A DNA stretch of 64,000 nt. Source: Phytopseudomonas straminea. Its GTDB lineage: Bacteria > Pseudomonadota > Gammaproteobacteria > Pseudomonadales > Pseudomonadaceae. A model generated the notes under the pieces. The model saw only the letters and a program-made list of their open reading frames with translations, searched no databases and had not been told where the DNA came from. Below, piece after piece: positions 1 through 7,770 of this stretch (positions are counted from its first letter, which is position 1; each line of letters begins with the position of its first letter). The position numbers and the translations under genes were made by a program. The stretch is taken from contig NZ_FOMO01000010.1 of assembly GCF_900112645.1 (NCBI RefSeq), positions 62,001 to 126,000 of the forward strand, read 5' to 3'.

Positions 1-50
1 GACCCGAGACTTTTTTGCAGTCGGCCAGATAAGCCGACCAGGAGCCAACC
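1..50 (+). other. Tail of an upstream gene plus leader of the oxygenase gene
   Basis: The window opens inside an operon. One frame from base 3 ends at a TAA at 30-32 and another stays open across the next start codon, so I cannot say which one is the end of the preceding gene. In an iac-type operon that gene would be iacB. The AGGAG at about 40-44 is the ribosome binding site of the following gene. Confidence 0.3.
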
Positions 51-1325
51 GTGAATAACATGATCGATGTCGTGAATCTGCAATGCGACCCCGCCGAACT
101 GGTCAAGGCCGACCGCGTGCACACCTCGCTGTACACCGACGCCAAGCTGTTCGACGCCGAGATGGAAAAGATCTTCTACAGCACCTGGGTGTGGGTCGCC
201 CATGAGAGCGAGATCCCGGACGCCGGCAGCTACAAGAGCACCTTCATCGGCAAGCAGCCGGTGATCGCCGTGCGTGACCGCAAGAAGCAGGTTCACGTGC
301 TGCTCAACCGCTGCCGCCACCGTGGCGCCACCGTGTGCGAACACAAGAAGGGCAAGACCAACAGCTTCGTCTGCCCGTACCACGGCTGGGGCTACGCCCT
401 GGACGGTTCGCTGCGCGGCATTCCGCACCCGGACAGCTACGGCGAGTGCCTGGACAAGAGCGAGCTGCCGCTGGTCAGCCTGCGTACCGAAAGCTACGCC
501 GGGATGATCTTCGCCACCTTCAAGGACGACATCGAGCCGCTGGTCGACTTCCTCGGCCCGGCCAAGAAGTGGATGGACCTGTTCATGAAGCAGGGCGCCG
601 GCTACGGCATCAAGGTGCCGGGCGAACACCGCTTCCGCTTCCCGGGCAACTGGAAGATCCAGCTGGAAAACACTACCGACGCCTACCACTTCCCGCTGGT
701 GCACAAGTCGTTCCTGCACTCGGTCGACCAGCAGACCATGGACATGCTCGACTTCGTCGACGGTTCCGGCTACGTCGAAGACCTGGGCAATGGCCACAGC
801 GTGATGGTGATGATCCCCGATCTGATCGACCTGGAAGCCAACCTCGACGCACCGATCCCCACCCGCTTCGAGAGCCTGGCGCAGGAGCTGCGTGACGAAG
901 GTATCGAGGAGCAGCAGGTGCGCCGCATCGTGCGTGCGGTCGGCGGCTCGGGTTTCAACCTCAACCTGTTCCCCAACGTCGCCTGTTCGATGGCGTTCTT
1001 CCGGGTGCTGCAGCCGATCTCGGTCAACGAAACGGAAATCCATCACTCGGTGATCACCATGGACGGCGGCCCTGCCGTGGCCAACCGCTACCGCCTGCGC
1101 CTGCACGAACACTTCCAGGGCCCGATGGGCTTCGGTACTCCGGATGATTCCGAGGCTTGGGAGCGCGTGCAGAAGGGCGCCAGCGCCGGCGAAGACCTGT
1201 GGATCATGCTCAACCGCGGCCTGCCCGGCGAGAAACCCAGTGAAGACGGCCTGGTCAGCGACGTATCCGCTGAAACCGGCATGCGCGCTGCCTACCAGCA
1301 GTGGAAAAAGATGATGTCGGCCTGA
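51..1325 (+). CDS. iacC: Rieske ring-hydroxylating oxygenase alpha subunit, IacC-like
   Basis: Large subunit of a Rieske non-haem iron oxygenase, 424 aa. The Rieske [2Fe-2S] ligands are Cys88, His90, Cys108 and His111 (CRHRG and CPYHGW). The mononuclear iron site is in the C-terminal catalytic half: Asp210 is the bridging Asp and His213 and His218 are ligands (TTDAYHFPLVH). The start is the GTG at 51, preceded by AGGAG; an in-frame ATG lies three codons in. It heads alpha, beta, SDR, PDR-type reductase and flavin reductase genes, all on one strand. That is the order of iacCDEFG in the auxin degradation operon of Pseudomonas putida 1290, where IacC/IacD act late and yield catechol from the oxidised indole acetate. 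The family is clear; the substrate is inferred from gene order and could instead be another aromatic acid. Confidence 0.85.
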   Translation: MNNMIDVVNLQCDPAELVKADRVHTSLYTDAKLFDAEMEKIFYSTWVWVAHESEIPDAGSYKSTFIGKQPVIAVRDRKKQVHVLLNRCRHRGATVCEHKKGKTNSFVCPYHGWGYALDGSLRGIPHPDSYGECLDKSELPLVSLRTESYAGMIFATFKDDIEPLVDFLGPAKKWMDLFMKQGAGYGIKVPGEHRFRFPGNWKIQLENTTDAYHFPLVHKSFLHSVDQQTMDMLDFVDGSGYVEDLGNGHSVMVMIPDLIDLEANLDAPIPTRFESLAQELRDEGIEEQQVRRIVRAVGGSGFNLNLFPNVACSMAFFRVLQPISVNETEIHHSVITMDGGPAVANRYRLRLHEHFQGPMGFGTPDDSEAWERVQKGASAGEDLWIMLNRGLPGEKPSEDGLVSDVSAETGMRAAYQQWKKMMSA

Positions 1326-1342
1326 GCGACGGAGAACCGAAA

Positions 1343-1819
1343 ATGAATCTGCAATTGCTGCAAGAAGTCACCGCTTTCATCTGGGCCGAAGGCGACATGC
1401 TCGACCACAACGAGTACGACACCTGGCTGGCGCTGTGGGCCGACAAGGGCACCTACATCATCCCCATCGACCCCAAGGAAGAAGACTTCGAGAACACCCT
1501 CAACTACGCCTACGACGACGCCCATATGCGCCAGTTGCGGGTGCAGCGGTTGATCGGTGGCGAGTCGATTTCCACCAGCCCGCAGCCACGCACCGTGCGT
1601 TCGGCGTCGAACTTCCGGGTGCTTTCCGAGGAAGGCGACCAGGTGCGGGTGCGGTGCTCCCAGCACCTGCGCGATTTCCGCAAGGACTCGCTCAAGCACT
1701 ACAGCGCCGACCTGACCTATGACCTGGTGCGCAGCGGCGACAGCTTCAAGATCCAGCGCAAGCTGATCCGCCTGATCAACTCCGACGATACCCTCGCGGG
1801 CATCGGCTACATCCTCTGA
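1343..1819 (+). CDS. iacD: Ring-hydroxylating oxygenase beta subunit, IacD-like
   Basis: Small subunit of 158 aa, the usual size for the SnoaL/NTF2-fold beta subunits that stabilise the alpha3beta3 oxygenase. Typical family features are the N-terminal LLQEVTAFIWAEGDMLD, an Asp/Tyr-rich segment (HNEYDTWLALW) and the C-terminal KIQRKLIRLINSD. It carries no metal ligands, as expected. I chose the ATG at 1343, eight bases after GGAG; the frame stays open upstream into iacC but without another ribosome binding site. It follows iacC by 17 bases, so the two subunits should be made together. Confidence 0.85.
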   Translation: MNLQLLQEVTAFIWAEGDMLDHNEYDTWLALWADKGTYIIPIDPKEEDFENTLNYAYDDAHMRQLRVQRLIGGESISTSPQPRTVRSASNFRVLSEEGDQVRVRCSQHLRDFRKDSLKHYSADLTYDLVRSGDSFKIQRKLIRLINSDDTLAGIGYIL

Positions 1820-1829
1820 GGGCCTGACC

Positions 1830-2570
1830 ATGACGCAGATCGCACTGGTCACCGGCGCCGCTCAGGGCTTGGGTCTGGCCATCGCCAGCCGGCTGTTCGC
1901 CGCCGGCTATGCGGTGGTGATCACCGACCTGTCGCCCGAGCGCGCCCAGGCGGCAGCCCAGGGCCTGGACGCCAGTGGCGAGCGGGTGCTGGCACTCAAG
2001 CTCGACGTTGGCAGCAAGGCTGATTTCGAGGCCGCGCTGGCCGCCACCCTGGCTCGCTTCGGCGCCCTGCACGTGGTGGTCAACAACGCCGCGATGACCA
2101 TGGCCACGCCGGTCATGCAGATCAGCCCGGACGAGTTCGATCGCGTCATGAGCCTCAACACCCGCAGCGTATTCGTCGGCTGCCAGGTGTTCGGCGCGCA
2201 CATGGCCAAGGCCGGCTACGGGCGCATCGTCAACATGGCCTCGCTGGCAGGGCAGAACGGTGGCACCGCCACCGGCGCGCATTACGCCGCGTCGAAGGGC
2301 GCCATCGTCACCCTGACCAAGATCTTCGCCAAGGAACTGGCCGCCGGCGGCGTGACCGTCAATGCCATCGCGCCGGGGCCGATCGACTCGCCCATGGTGC
2401 ACTCGGTGGTATCGGCCGAACGCATGCCGGGCATGCTCGCCAACATCCCGGTAGGGCGTCTGGGCGATGCGGATTTTCTCGGCGACCTGATCGTGCAGCT
2501 GGCACGTCCGGAAGCCTATTTCACCACCGGGGCGACCTGGGATGTGAACGGCGGCTTGTTTATGCGCTAA
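1830..2570 (+). CDS. iacE: Short-chain dehydrogenase/reductase, IacE-like
   Basis: Classical SDR of 246 aa. The cofactor motif TGAAQGLG is at residues 9-16 and NNAA at 85-88. The catalytic set is Asn110, Ser138, Tyr152 and Lys156 (HYAASK), followed by NAIAPGPIDSPM. Asp33 at the end of beta 2 favours NAD(H). In the iac pathway IacE works just after the first indole acetate oxidation; a cis-dihydrodiol dehydrogenase role would be the alternative if the oxygenase were a true ring dihydroxylase. It starts 10 bases after iacD. Confidence 0.85.
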   Translation: MTQIALVTGAAQGLGLAIASRLFAAGYAVVITDLSPERAQAAAQGLDASGERVLALKLDVGSKADFEAALAATLARFGALHVVVNNAAMTMATPVMQISPDEFDRVMSLNTRSVFVGCQVFGAHMAKAGYGRIVNMASLAGQNGGTATGAHYAASKGAIVTLTKIFAKELAAGGVTVNAIAPGPIDSPMVHSVVSAERMPGMLANIPVGRLGDADFLGDLIVQLARPEAYFTTGATWDVNGGLFMR

Positions 2571-2644
2571 GCGCTGGACCAACCCATACGACGGCCGAAA
2601 CAACGACCGCCTTTACCTTGACGTGCAATGCGGGTGAACCCGAG

Positions 2645-3604
2645 ATGACTGAACAACTCCTGACGGTGCAAGTGCACAAGCGCCAGCTGCAGGGCGACGG
2701 CGTCGTCGTCCTCGACCTGATTCCGGTGGGCGGCGCCACGCTGCCGGCGTTCGACGCCGGTGCCCATGTGGATATCCACATCGCCCCTGGCCTGGTGCGC
2801 CAGTATTCGCTGTGCAGCGACCCGGCCGACCACGCCGTCTACCGTCTCGGGGTACTCAAGGACCCCGCTTCGCGCGGTGGCTCGGTAGGCGTGCACGACA
2901 CCTTGCTCGAAGGCTCCGAGGTGCAGATCAGCGCGCCGCGCAACCTGTTCCCACTGGCCAAGGCCGCCAGGCGTTCGATCCTGCTCGGCGGCGGCATCGG
3001 CATCACCCCGATGATCGCCATGGCCTACGCCCTGCACGCCAGGGGCGAGGATTTCGAGCTGCACTACTGCGGCCGTTCGCGCAGCCGCAGCGCCTTCCTC
3101 GAGCAGCTGCAGAGCGTCGCCTTCGCCGACCGCGTCTTCACTCATTTCGATGACGAAGCGCCCGAGCAGAAGCTCGACATGGACGCTGTGCTCGGCCAGG
3201 CCGAAAGCGGTGTGCACATCTACACCTGCGGGCCGACCGGGTTCATGGAGTGGGTGATCGGCGACGCGCTCAAGCGTGGTTACGCGGACGATCACATTCA
3301 CCGCGAATACTTCCAGGTGGAGGTCGACAACAGTGGCGCCAGCTTCGAAGTGGTCGCCGCGCGCAGCGGCAAGAGCGTGCAGGTCGCTGAAGGGCAAAGC
3401 ATTCTCGACGCCCTGGCGGATGTCGGCATCAAGATCGAGATTTCCTGCGAGCAGGGCATCTGCGGCACCTGCCTGTGCGACGTGCTCGAAGGCGAGCCGG
3501 ACCACCGCGACGTGTACCTCACCGACGACGAGAAAGCGGCCAACGATCAGATCCTGGTCTGCTGCTCGCGCGCCAAATCCCCAAAACTGGTTCTGGACAT
3601 CTAG
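2645..3604 (+). CDS. iacF: Phthalate-dioxygenase-reductase type oxidoreductase, IacF-like
   Basis: Electron-transfer partner of the oxygenase, 319 aa with three parts. The flavin domain has RQYSL at 52-56, the motif expected for FMN in PDR-type reductases. The NAD(P)H domain has LGGGIGITPM near residues 115-124. The C-terminal plant-type [2Fe-2S] ferredoxin has Cys268, Cys273, Cys276 and Cys306. Reductase and ferredoxin in one chain explains why the operon has no separate ferredoxin gene. The start is the ATG at 2645; a TTG at 2618 is in frame but less likely. The 74-base gap from iacE is the largest in the iac block and shows no terminator. Confidence 0.85.
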   Translation: MTEQLLTVQVHKRQLQGDGVVVLDLIPVGGATLPAFDAGAHVDIHIAPGLVRQYSLCSDPADHAVYRLGVLKDPASRGGSVGVHDTLLEGSEVQISAPRNLFPLAKAARRSILLGGGIGITPMIAMAYALHARGEDFELHYCGRSRSRSAFLEQLQSVAFADRVFTHFDDEAPEQKLDMDAVLGQAESGVHIYTCGPTGFMEWVIGDALKRGYADDHIHREYFQVEVDNSGASFEVVAARSGKSVQVAEGQSILDALADVGIKIEISCEQGICGTCLCDVLEGEPDHRDVYLTDDEKAANDQILVCCSRAKSPKLVLDI

Positions 3605-3614
3605 GAGAACGGAC

Positions 3615-4115
3615 ATGGTCGACGTAACCGGATTCCGCAATGCCATGGCCCGTCTCGGCGGCGCCGTTTCTGTCATCACCACCGACGGCCCGCACGGGCG
3701 CTTCGGCTTCACCGCCTCGGCGGTGTGCAGCGTCACCGATTCACCACCCACCCTGCTGGTGTGCATGAATCGCGCGTCCACTTCCAACGCGCACTTCAAG
3801 AACAACGGCGTGCTTTGCGTGAACGTGCTCAGCGCCGCGCTGCAGGATATTTCCGGGGTGTTCTCCAACCGCGAGATGAACTCCGAGCAGCGCTTCGCCG
3901 CCACCTCGTGGACGACCCTGGAAAGCGGCTCGCCGGTGCTGGAAGAGGCGCTGGTCAACTTCGATTGCCGTATCGCCCAGGTCCATGAAGTCGGTTCGCA
4001 CAGCATCTTCTATTGCGAGGTGCTGCACATCAAACAGGGCGACGCCGAAGAAGGCCTGATGTACTTCAACCGCGCCTACCACCGCCTCTGCGAGTCTTCC
4101 AAAGCCGCGTTCTAA
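3615..4115 (+). CDS. iacG: Flavin reductase domain protein, IacG-like
   Basis: NAD(P)H:flavin oxidoreductase of the HpaC/DIM6 family, 166 aa. Family motifs include FRNAMARLGGAVSVITT at the start, GFTASAVCSVTDSPPTLLVC, the CVNVL segment, and HSIFYCEV...FNRAYHRL at the end. Such proteins supply reduced flavin to a separate monooxygenase. No such monooxygenase lies in the window, but in iac clusters the acyl-CoA-dehydrogenase-like IacA sits upstream and would be its partner. The ATG at 3615 follows a TAGGAG and lies 10 bases after iacF. Confidence 0.85.
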   Translation: MVDVTGFRNAMARLGGAVSVITTDGPHGRFGFTASAVCSVTDSPPTLLVCMNRASTSNAHFKNNGVLCVNVLSAALQDISGVFSNREMNSEQRFAATSWTTLESGSPVLEEALVNFDCRIAQVHEVGSHSIFYCEVLHIKQGDAEEGLMYFNRAYHRLCESSKAAF

Positions 4116-4158
4116 ACCGTTTCAAGCCTACAAAAAGCCTGGCGCTGCGGCGCCGGGC

Positions 4159-4181
4159 ACGGGCCTTCTCACGCCCGTTTT
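4159..4181 (+). terminator. Rho-independent terminator after iacG
   Basis: The arms ACGGGC and GCCCGT enclose an eight-base loop and are followed by a short T run. A second GC-rich stem without T run (4137-4158, arms of nine bases with one G-T pair) lies directly upstream. Together they probably end the iac transcript before the porin gene. Confidence 0.55.
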
Positions 4182-4281
4182 GCGGATAACCGCGCCGTTC
4201 AGAGCGCCCGCAAATTCACTGCCACTGTTGATCTGCTCATACCTACAAGACCCCGGCTCGCCGGAAACAAAGGAGCATCAC

Positions 4282-5538
4282 ATGCACCCCAGCACTTCCC
4301 CGCTTGCGCGCGCACTGAAAAAAGTCGGCCTGATGGGCGCCGTTCTCGCCCCGATAACCGCCCAGGCGGATCTGGTCGACGACAGCCACCTCAAGGTGGA
4401 CATGCGAAATTTCTACCTCAACCGCGACTTCACCAACAGCGACGCGCCGGCCTCCAAGGTCGGCAGCTGGTCTCAGGGTTTCGACCTGCAGTTCGCCTCC
4501 GGCTACACCGACACGCCGATCCAGTTCGGTGTCGACGTCAATGCCCAGTACGCCATCCGCCTGGGCTCACACGGCGATGACGGCACCCTGCCGATGGATT
4601 CGAGCAGCGGGCGCACCGCCAGGGACTACAGCCGCGCCGGCGCCACGCTGAAGATGAAGTATTCCAAGACCGAGCTGAAGGTCGGCGACATGCGCCCCGA
4701 GCTGCCGGTGGCCTGGCACGACCCGAGCCGCCAGCTGGACACCATCTACCAGGGCGCCGTGCTGGAATCCAAGGAAATCAGCGGGCTGACCCTGACCGGC
4801 GGGCGCTTCTGGTCGGCGGTTACCCGCGAGTCGTCCAACCACGAGAAATTCTACAAGTTCGGCTCCACCGACAACCTCGACAGCGACCGCGGCATGGATT
4901 TCGGTGGTGCCACCTGGGACATCACCAAGAACTTCCAGGCCAGCTACTTCCACGCTGTGGTGCACGACATCTACCGCCAGCACTACGTCGGCTTCGCCCA
5001 CACCGCCGACCTGGGCGGCGGCTTCGGCCTGCGCACCGACGCACGCTACTTCGACAACAAGGAAAACGGCGACGCCCTGAACGGCGAGATCGACAACCGC
5101 GCCTTCTCCGGCGGCTTCACCCTGACCAAGGGCGGCCACAAGGCGAGCATCGTCTACCAGCGCATGTTCGGCGACAGCATGTTCCCGACCCTCAACGGCT
5201 ACATCCCGCAGTTCTACCTGCTGAACTGGGCCAACCAGCCGTTCATGCGCCCGCAGGAGCGTTCCTGGGGCATCGGCTATGGCTACAACTTCGCCGAGCT
5301 GGGCCTGCCGGGCCTGACCTTCAGCAGCCGCTTCATCAAGGGCAGCGACATCGACCTGGGTCGTGGCGTGAAGGGCGCCGAGAACGAGCGCGACCTGGCC
5401 CTCAAGTACGTGGTGCAGAGCGGCGCGCTCAAGGGCGTGGGCATCGAGTGGAAGAACTACCTGGTGCAGCAGCACGACTTCGGTAACGACTTCAACGAGA
5501 ACCGCCTGTACGTGACCTACACCTGGAACGTTTTCTGA
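4282..5538 (+). CDS. OprD-family outer membrane porin
   Basis: Substrate-specific 18-strand porin of the Pseudomonas OprD/OpdK group, 418 aa. An N-terminal signal peptide with a Lys-Lys pair, a hydrophobic core and ITAQA ahead of Asp-Leu would be cleaved after Ala. The mature part has the family hallmarks FLNRD-like FYLNRDF near its start, GDMRPELPV, the GGRF-type turn, and a C-terminal strand ending in Phe (YTWNVF). The start at 4282 is preceded by AAAGGAG; the frame upstream has no signal peptide. Placement between iacG and an MHS transporter suggests it imports the catabolic substrate, probably an aromatic carboxylate such as indole acetate. Substrate is inferred from context only. Confidence 0.88.
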   Translation: MHPSTSPLARALKKVGLMGAVLAPITAQADLVDDSHLKVDMRNFYLNRDFTNSDAPASKVGSWSQGFDLQFASGYTDTPIQFGVDVNAQYAIRLGSHGDDGTLPMDSSSGRTARDYSRAGATLKMKYSKTELKVGDMRPELPVAWHDPSRQLDTIYQGAVLESKEISGLTLTGGRFWSAVTRESSNHEKFYKFGSTDNLDSDRGMDFGGATWDITKNFQASYFHAVVHDIYRQHYVGFAHTADLGGGFGLRTDARYFDNKENGDALNGEIDNRAFSGGFTLTKGGHKASIVYQRMFGDSMFPTLNGYIPQFYLLNWANQPFMRPQERSWGIGYGYNFAELGLPGLTFSSRFIKGSDIDLGRGVKGAENERDLALKYVVQSGALKGVGIEWKNYLVQQHDFGNDFNENRLYVTYTWNVF

Positions 5539-5547
5539 GGCCCCACG

Positions 5548-5604
5548 GCGCGGCGCCCGCCTGGGCGCCGCGCAGGTAACGATTGAGCCCCGCTGTAGCG
5601 GGGC
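5548..5604 (+). other. Two adjacent hairpins between porin and transporter genes
   Basis: An 11-bp perfect GC stem (arms 5548-5558 and 5563-5573, four-base loop) is followed by a second stem GCCCCGCT/AGCGGGGC at 5587-5604. The second stops two bases before the ACAGGAG ribosome binding site of the MFS gene. Neither has a T run. They may stabilise the porin mRNA or dampen transporter translation. Confidence 0.5.
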
Positions 5605-5617
5605 GACAGGAGTGTGT

Positions 5618-6907
5618 ATGTCCAGTACGACGCAAAAGGGCGGCCTCAGGCGCATCGTCGCCGCATCGGTGATCGGCAACGCGCTGGAATGGTATGACTT
5701 CTTTCTGTACGGCACCGCCGCTGCGCTGGTGTTCGGCCCGCTGTTCTTTCCGGCTGGCACCGACCCGGTAGTCGGCACCCTCGGCGCCTTCGCCGGTTTT
5801 GCCGTGGGCTTCGTCGCCCGGCCTTTGGGCGGTATCGTCTTCGGCCATATCGGCGACCGCCACGGGCGCAAGCTGGCGCTGGTTATAACTCTTTCGTTGA
5901 TGGGTTTCGCGACCTTTCTGATGGGTCTGCTGCCGACCTTCGAGCAGGCCGGCTATCTGGCGCCGATCAGCCTGGTGATCCTGCGCATCGTGCAGGGCAT
6001 CGCCTCGGGCGGCGAGTGGGGCGGCGGCGTGCTGATGCTCAGCGAAAACGCGCCGTCGAGCCGCACCGGTTTCTATTCCTCGTGGAGCCAGCTGGGCGTG
6101 ACCGGCGGCTTTCTGCTGTCTGCCGGGGCGTTCTATCTGGTGCAGCTGCTGCCAGACGACGACTTCATGAGCTGGGGCTGGCGCATTCCGTTCGTGGCCA
6201 GCATCGTGATTTTCGGCGTCGGCCTGTACATCCGCCGCAGCCTGCCGGAAAGCCGCGACTTCCAGCAGGATGTCGAAGCCAAGGCAGCGGCCAAGCACCT
6301 GCCGGCAATGCAGGTGCTGCGCGAACATCCCAAGGCGGTGCTGCAGGCCATGGGCCTGCGCCTGGCGGAGAACGGCGGGGCGTACATCTTCCTGTCCTTC
6401 GCCATGGCCTATGCCAAGTTCACCGGCCTGGCGACCCAGACCGTGCTGATCGGGGTGATGATCGCCATGACCCTGGAGGCGTTCATGATCCTGTTCTGGG
6501 GTTGGCTGTCGGACGTCATCGGCCGGCGCACGGTGTACGCCATCGGTTCGGTGGGGCTGGTGGTCTTCGCCTTCCCGTTCTTCTGGCTGTTCGACACCCA
6601 CGACACGCTGCTGGTCTACCTGGCGCTGATTCTTGGCCTGCCGCTCAGCCATGCGGCGATGATCGGCACCCAGCCGGCGCTGATGGGCGAGCTGTTTCCC
6701 ACCCACGTGCGCTACACCGGGCTGGCCATGGGGCACGAGATCGCCTCGATCTTCGCCGGTGGCTTCGCGCCGTTGATCGCCACCGCGCTGTTCGCCCACT
6801 TCCAGTCGGCCTGGCCGGTTTCGGTAATGCTGGCGCTGTTCGGCCTCGTCACCACCGTCACGTTGCTGACCATCCGCCAGGCGCCGTACCGCACCGGCAC
6901 GCCTTGA
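5618..6907 (+). CDS. MFS transporter, metabolite:H+ symporter (MHS) family
   Basis: Inner-membrane proton symporter of 429 aa with twelve predicted membrane segments. MHS-family signatures are visible: GNALEWYDFFLYG at the start, GHIGDRHGRKLAL in the 2-3 loop, and RIVQGIASGGEWGGG in helix 4. Relatives carry benzoate-, shikimate-, citrate- or proline/betaine-like acids. The ATG at 5618 has ACAGGAG at ideal distance; the GTG two codons earlier is too close to that site. With the porin before it, it forms an outer-plus-inner membrane uptake pair for the neighbouring catabolic genes. Confidence 0.9.
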   Translation: MSSTTQKGGLRRIVAASVIGNALEWYDFFLYGTAAALVFGPLFFPAGTDPVVGTLGAFAGFAVGFVARPLGGIVFGHIGDRHGRKLALVITLSLMGFATFLMGLLPTFEQAGYLAPISLVILRIVQGIASGGEWGGGVLMLSENAPSSRTGFYSSWSQLGVTGGFLLSAGAFYLVQLLPDDDFMSWGWRIPFVASIVIFGVGLYIRRSLPESRDFQQDVEAKAAAKHLPAMQVLREHPKAVLQAMGLRLAENGGAYIFLSFAMAYAKFTGLATQTVLIGVMIAMTLEAFMILFWGWLSDVIGRRTVYAIGSVGLVVFAFPFFWLFDTHDTLLVYLALILGLPLSHAAMIGTQPALMGELFPTHVRYTGLAMGHEIASIFAGGFAPLIATALFAHFQSAWPVSVMLALFGLVTTVTLLTIRQAPYRTGTP

Positions 6908-6931
6908 CGCCTTCTTTCTCGAAACCCTCTT

Positions 6932-6955
6932 GCCCGTGCTTGCGCGGGCTTTTTT
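6932..6955 (+). terminator. Rho-independent terminator after the MHS transporter
   Basis: GCCCG...CGGGC stem with a short loop runs directly into six T residues, 25 bases after the transporter stop codon. Confidence 0.7.
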
Positions 6956-6980
6956 ATCGCCCGACTTTTTATCGCCCGAC
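6951..6980 (+). repeat. 15-bp perfect tandem duplication
   Basis: TTTTTATCGCCCGAC occurs twice head to tail. The first copy includes the T run of the terminator. The second ends 15 bases before the NIPSNAP start codon, next to its GGGAG ribosome binding site. Confidence 0.9.
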
Positions 6981-6995
6981 TCACCGGGAGCAGAC

Positions 6996-7619
6996 ATGAC
7001 CTTGTATGAACTGATCACCTTCACCGTGCGCGTACGCACTCCGGCCGATGCCATGCGCCGCTTGCAGGCGAGCTTGCAGATTCACGAACCGGGCGTGGTG
7101 CTGGCCGGCTGCTGGGTGTCGGAAATCGGCCCGCAGAACCAGATCGCCGTGCTGCGCGGCTTCCCCGACGCCGAGACCCGTGTGCAGGAGCGCACCCGCT
7201 ACCTGCAGGCGGCGGACGCCTTCGGCATCGCCGACCTGCTGCTGGAAATGCAGGTGGCCGATTACAGCTTGTTCCCGTTTCTCGAGCCGCTGGCGCCCGG
7301 CGCCCACGGGCCGTTCTACGAACTGCGCGAATACAACCTGATTCCCTCTGGCCTGGCGCCGACTCTGGCGGGTTGGGAGAAGGCCGTCGGGCCGCGCACC
7401 GGACCGCAGTATTCGGCGGTTTATGCGGCGTTCTACGCCACCTCCGGGCAGCTACCGCGCTACCTGCATATCTGGCCCTACGTGAGCCTCGAACAGCGCC
7501 TCGATGTACGCACCCGCGCCGTGGCCGATGGTGTATGGCCGCCGGAAAACTCCGGCCCGCAATTGCAGAAAATGAACTCCACCGTATACCTGCCGGCCAG
7601 CTTCTCGCCGCTGTACTGA
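6996..7619 (+). CDS. NIPSNAP family protein with two domain copies
   Basis: 207 aa. It contains two ferredoxin-like NIPSNAP units, one from residue 2 (TLYELITFTVRVRTP) and a more typical one from about residue 108 (FYELREYNLIPSG, then GWEKAVGPRTG). Bacterial NIPSNAP proteins are dimeric alpha/beta-barrel proteins often found among aromatic degradation genes, but no reaction is established. The start at 6996 follows GGGAG. It has its own leader after a terminator, so it may be transcribed separately from the transporter or by readthrough. Confidence 0.85.
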   Translation: MTLYELITFTVRVRTPADAMRRLQASLQIHEPGVVLAGCWVSEIGPQNQIAVLRGFPDAETRVQERTRYLQAADAFGIADLLLEMQVADYSLFPFLEPLAPGAHGPFYELREYNLIPSGLAPTLAGWEKAVGPRTGPQYSAVYAAFYATSGQLPRYLHIWPYVSLEQRLDVRTRAVADGVWPPENSGPQLQKMNSTVYLPASFSPLY

Positions 7620-7770
7620 GCACCGCCGGTCAAGACGGCACGCTCGAACAGAGGGATGGCCGGCATCGACAAGCTTTGCCGCGCGGCCTGGCTAGGATGG
7701 ACGCATAACGACATGCCGAGCGCTGCCCCAAGCGCGCTCCTTTCCAATGCCTACATCCGAGGGTACTGCC

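Noticed and set aside
2567..4006. Long minus-strand open frame of 479 codons opposite iacF and iacG
   Set aside because: It is antisense to two genes with clear domains; its product is low-complexity Ala/Val/Gly/His-rich sequence with no domain, a usual effect of GC-rich codon bias.
5492..7054. Minus-strand open frame of 520 codons opposite the MHS transporter
   Set aside because: Gln/His/Arg/Gly-rich shadow of a well supported membrane protein gene.
7676..7698. TTGCCG and TAGGAT as a promoter for the FeaB-like ALDH
   Set aside because: Spacer of only 11 bases is too short.
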